A stretch of 34,137 nucleotides of DNA, from assembly GCA_934435195.1 (NCBI GenBank), contig CAKSAJ010000029.1:1-34137 (forward strand), given 5' to 3'. This document shows positions 32,119-34,137 of the stretch, piece by piece. A program made the translations under genes and the position numbers. Each line of letters begins with the position of its first letter. The first letter of the stretch is position 1. The notes below the pieces were generated by a model. That model worked only from the letters and a program-made list of their open reading frames with translations, ran no database searches and was not told the origin of the DNA. Origin of the DNA: an uncultured Schaedlerella sp. GTDB lineage: Bacteria > Bacillota > Clostridia > Lachnospirales > Lachnospiraceae.

Positions 32119-32147
32119 TTGTAAATGAAACTACAGTATTTTATAAT
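32119..32147 (+). promoter_or_regulatory. guaA promoter
   Basis: TTGTAA (32119-32124), 17-base spacer, TATAAT (32142-32147). The leader is about 65 bases, too short for a purine riboswitch, and I see none. Confidence 0.75.
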
Positions 32148-32218
32148 TAAAGTTATTCTAAAATATGCAGAATTAATTCAAAGGAATGGTAGAGATATCA
32201 TCCGAAAGGAGGAACATT

Positions 32219-33766
32219 TTGAAGAACGAATTAGTGATAGTTCTCGATTTTGGTGGACAGTATAACCAGCTGGTAGCCAGACGTGTCAGAGAATGTAATG
32301 TATATTGTGAAATTTATTCCTATAAAACAGATATAGAAAAGATCAAAGCGATGAATCCAAAAGGAATCATTCTCACAGGTGGTCCAAACAGCTGTTACGA
32401 AGCAGATTCACCAACTTATACAAAAGAATTGTTTGAATTAGGAATTCCAGTTCTTGGTCTGTGTTATGGGGCACAGTTGATGTCACATGTATTAGGCGGA
32501 GAAGTAAAGCTTGCAGATGTTCGTGAGTATGGTAAAACAGAAGTTATCATTGATAAGACTGAGTCAAAAGTGTTTGCAGGAGTCAGCACACCAACTATCT
32601 GTTGGATGAGTCATTTTGACTATATTGCACAGGTTGCTCCGGGATTTGAGATTAGTGCTCACACAGCAGACTGTCCGGTTGCAGCTGCTGAGAATGCAGA
32701 GAAAAAATTATATGCGATTCAGTTCCATCCAGAAGTACTTCATACAGAAGAAGGCACAAAGATGATCAATAACTTTGTGAAAAATGTATGTGAGTGCGCA
32801 GGTGACTGGAAGATGGATGCATTTGTAGAAGAAACAATCCAGTCAATCAGAGAGAAAGTTGGCGACGGAAAAGTATTACTTGCCTTGTCAGGAGGAGTAG
32901 ATTCTTCTGTGGCAGCAGGACTTTTGTCAAGAGCTATCGGAAAACAGCTGACATGTGTATTCGTAGATCATGGTCTGCTCCGTAAAGATGAAGGAGACGA
33001 AGTGGAAGGTGTGTTTGGACCAAATGGCCAGTTTGATCTGAACTTTATCCGTGTAAATGCACAGGAGAGATATTATAATAAACTTGCCGGAGTTACAGAA
33101 CCGGAAGAAAAACGTAAGATTATCGGAGAGGAATTTATCCGAATCTTTGAAGAAGAAGCAAAGAAAATCGGAGCAGTTGATTTCCTCGCTCAGGGAACTA
33201 TTTACCCAGATGTGGTAGAAAGTGGTCTTGGCGGAGAATCTGCAGTAATCAAATCTCACCACAATGTTGGAGGACTTCCTGATTATGTTGATTTTAAAGA
33301 AATCATTGAACCATTGCGTGATCTGTTCAAGGATGAAGTTCGTAAAGCGGGATTAGAGCTTGGAATTCCGGAAAAACTGGTATTCCGTCAGCCATTCCCA
33401 GGACCGGGACTTGGAATCCGTATCATCGGAGAAGTAACAGCAGATAAAGTACGAATTGTTCAGGATGCAGATGCGATTTATCGAGAAGAAATTGCAAATG
33501 CCGGATTGGATCGCAGTATCGGACAGTATTTCGCAGCGTTGACAAACATGCGAAGTGTTGGAGTTATGGGTGATGAGAGAACTTATGATTATGCTGTTGC
33601 GCTTAGAGCGGTTAATACAGTGGATTTCATGACTGCTGAGGCAGCGGAGATTCCGTATGAAGTTTTGAATAAAGTGATGAGCAGAATTATTAATGAGGTT
33701 CGTGGGGTTAATAGAGTATTCTATGATCTGACGAGTAAGCCACCTGGAACGATTGAGTTCGAGTAG
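32219..33766 (+). CDS. guaA: GMP synthase (glutamine-hydrolysing)
   Basis: Converts XMP to GMP with glutamine and ATP, the last step of GMP synthesis. Of 515 residues, the N-terminal class I amidotransferase has LGLCYGAQLMSH with nucleophile Cys82 and FHPEVLHTEEG with its His-Glu pair. The ATP pyrophosphatase P-loop is LALSGGVDSSVAAGLL, followed by the HHNVGGLP loop and the C-terminal dimer domain ending PPGTIEFE. The start codon is TTG at 32219: GGAGG sits seven bases before it, whereas the in-frame ATG at 32186 has no proper site. Single-gene transcript, with no clear rightward terminator directly after it. Confidence 0.96.
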   Translation: MKNELVIVLDFGGQYNQLVARRVRECNVYCEIYSYKTDIEKIKAMNPKGIILTGGPNSCYEADSPTYTKELFELGIPVLGLCYGAQLMSHVLGGEVKLADVREYGKTEVIIDKTESKVFAGVSTPTICWMSHFDYIAQVAPGFEISAHTADCPVAAAENAEKKLYAIQFHPEVLHTEEGTKMINNFVKNVCECAGDWKMDAFVEETIQSIREKVGDGKVLLALSGGVDSSVAAGLLSRAIGKQLTCVFVDHGLLRKDEGDEVEGVFGPNGQFDLNFIRVNAQERYYNKLAGVTEPEEKRKIIGEEFIRIFEEEAKKIGAVDFLAQGTIYPDVVESGLGGESAVIKSHHNVGGLPDYVDFKEIIEPLRDLFKDEVRKAGLELGIPEKLVFRQPFPGPGLGIRIIGEVTADKVRIVQDADAIYREEIANAGLDRSIGQYFAALTNMRSVGVMGDERTYDYAVALRAVNTVDFMTAEAAEIPYEVLNKVMSRIINEVRGVNRVFYDLTSKPPGTIEFE

Positions 33767-33780
33767 CGGATTAAATTGCG

Positions 33781-33811
33781 AAAAAGCCCATAAATAAAGG
33801 CTTTGCGGGCT
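33781..33811 (-). terminator. Minus-strand terminator just after guaA
   Basis: Minus strand: AGCCC (33811-33807) pairs with GGGCT (33789-33785), followed by TTTTTCG; an inner AAAGCC/GGCTTT pairing competes. It would end a leftward transcript coming from beyond the window. Such a convergent gene next to guaA is often an integrase. Confidence 0.5.
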
Positions 33812-34137
33812 GTCTGGATGTTCCAGTGGAGTGCAAATGGAGTTAAAAAATATTTTTTTTCGTTGTTTTCATTCCGGAGTTATTTGAGATTTTCGCAAAA
33901 AGTAGCTATGCTCAGAAAATATAATTAGTGTGAATATGAAGAACAGTTTGTTTTGATGGAAATATTTTCCGTCAGGGCAGACTGTTTTTTTATACCCTTT
34001 TTTCAATGATATTAACTCCATGGTTCAGCGATAACAGATATGGAAACTGTGAAATTAAAATAATTTGCAAAATTTCGGAAAATGATGTCCGATTTTGTAT
34101 CTGCCAGTACAGAGTATATGAAGAGATAAATATTCAA
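33812..34137. other. Non-coding right edge with possible att-like repeats
   Basis: No gene is supported here. Noted: two TGGAGT repeats 12 bases apart (about 33827 and 33838), an A/T run, a TATAAT (33920-33925) and a strong terminator (33942-33991). The last 150 bases contain nothing I can assign. Confidence 0.4.
33942..33991 (+). terminator. Terminator of a short predicted transcript
   Basis: AACAGT (33942-33947) pairs with ACTGTT (33981-33986), with an inner GATGGAAA/TTTCCGTC stem (33955-33962 with 33966-33973, one G-U pair), then TTTTTTT. It begins only about 17 bases after the -10 element, so the RNA from that promoter would be about 60 nt: a small RNA or a leader with attenuation. Confidence 0.7.

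Noticed and set aside
32148..32218. Purine riboswitch before guaA
   Set aside because: The leader is about 65 bases and lacks the three-way junction core; a terminator for the previous gene explains the visible hairpin.
32186..32221. ATG at 32186 as start of guaA
   Set aside because: AAGG lies only one base before it, while TTG 32219 has GGAGG at ideal spacing and gives the standard GuaA N-terminus.

Overview
The window reads as chromosomal DNA of a low-GC, Gram-positive, spore-forming Clostridia. The protein families and codon style best fit Lachnospiraceae (Mediterraneibacter/Dorea/Blautia-like), but I cannot fix the genus from sequence alone. The evidence is the sporulation genes sipL, spoIIR and spoIIID, the linked HPr-like gene, dnaE and pfkA, A/T-rich spacers and strong AGGAGG-type ribosome binding sites. 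I see no tRNA, rRNA or CRISPR array.

Left edge (1-1610): accessory DNA. It holds the first codons of a minus-strand gene (possibly TnpV-like), a complete 30-codon holin-like (Hol_Tox/type I) toxin locus with a candidate antisense RNA and structured leader, and a Uma2-type nuclease gene. Next come a TMEM43-like membrane protein gene (1611-2426) and a two-way terminator. Positions 2505-7174 form a minus-strand operon, plsC-pncB-ddl-murF, joining membrane lipid, NAD and peptidoglycan precursor synthesis behind one clear promoter.

Positions 7316-15932 run on the plus strand: a PrcB-like lipoprotein, sipL (spore coat/cortex assembly), ispE, a GntR/FCD regulator, spoIIR, an acyl-ACP thioesterase, a FAD dehydrogenase with a Cys cluster, an SseB-like protein, cvfB and a small HPr-like protein with no active-site histidine. 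Then follow dnaE-pfkA, murI-DUF1934, a minus-strand single-pass membrane protein, a secreted trigger-factor-like lipoprotein, an aldose-epimerase-like gene, a short TudS/DUF523-like gene and a small alarmone synthetase (16028-26212).

Positions 26213-32002 hold an array of phased direct repeats before a small two-TM protein, spoIIID behind a large hairpin, a solute-binding-protein/YesM kinase/AraC response regulator operon without permease genes, and a second HPr-like protein. The window ends with guaA, which starts at TTG, and a 371-base stretch with terminators and a probable short transcript. The end of guaA is a known integration site for genomic islands.

The main non-coding theme is base-paired Shine-Dalgarno (SD) sequences. 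Three unrelated genes, the type I toxin, spoIIR and spoIIID, have their only good SD inside a strong hairpin. For the toxin, two mutually exclusive hairpins can be drawn, as in a switch. These are the observations I would test first.
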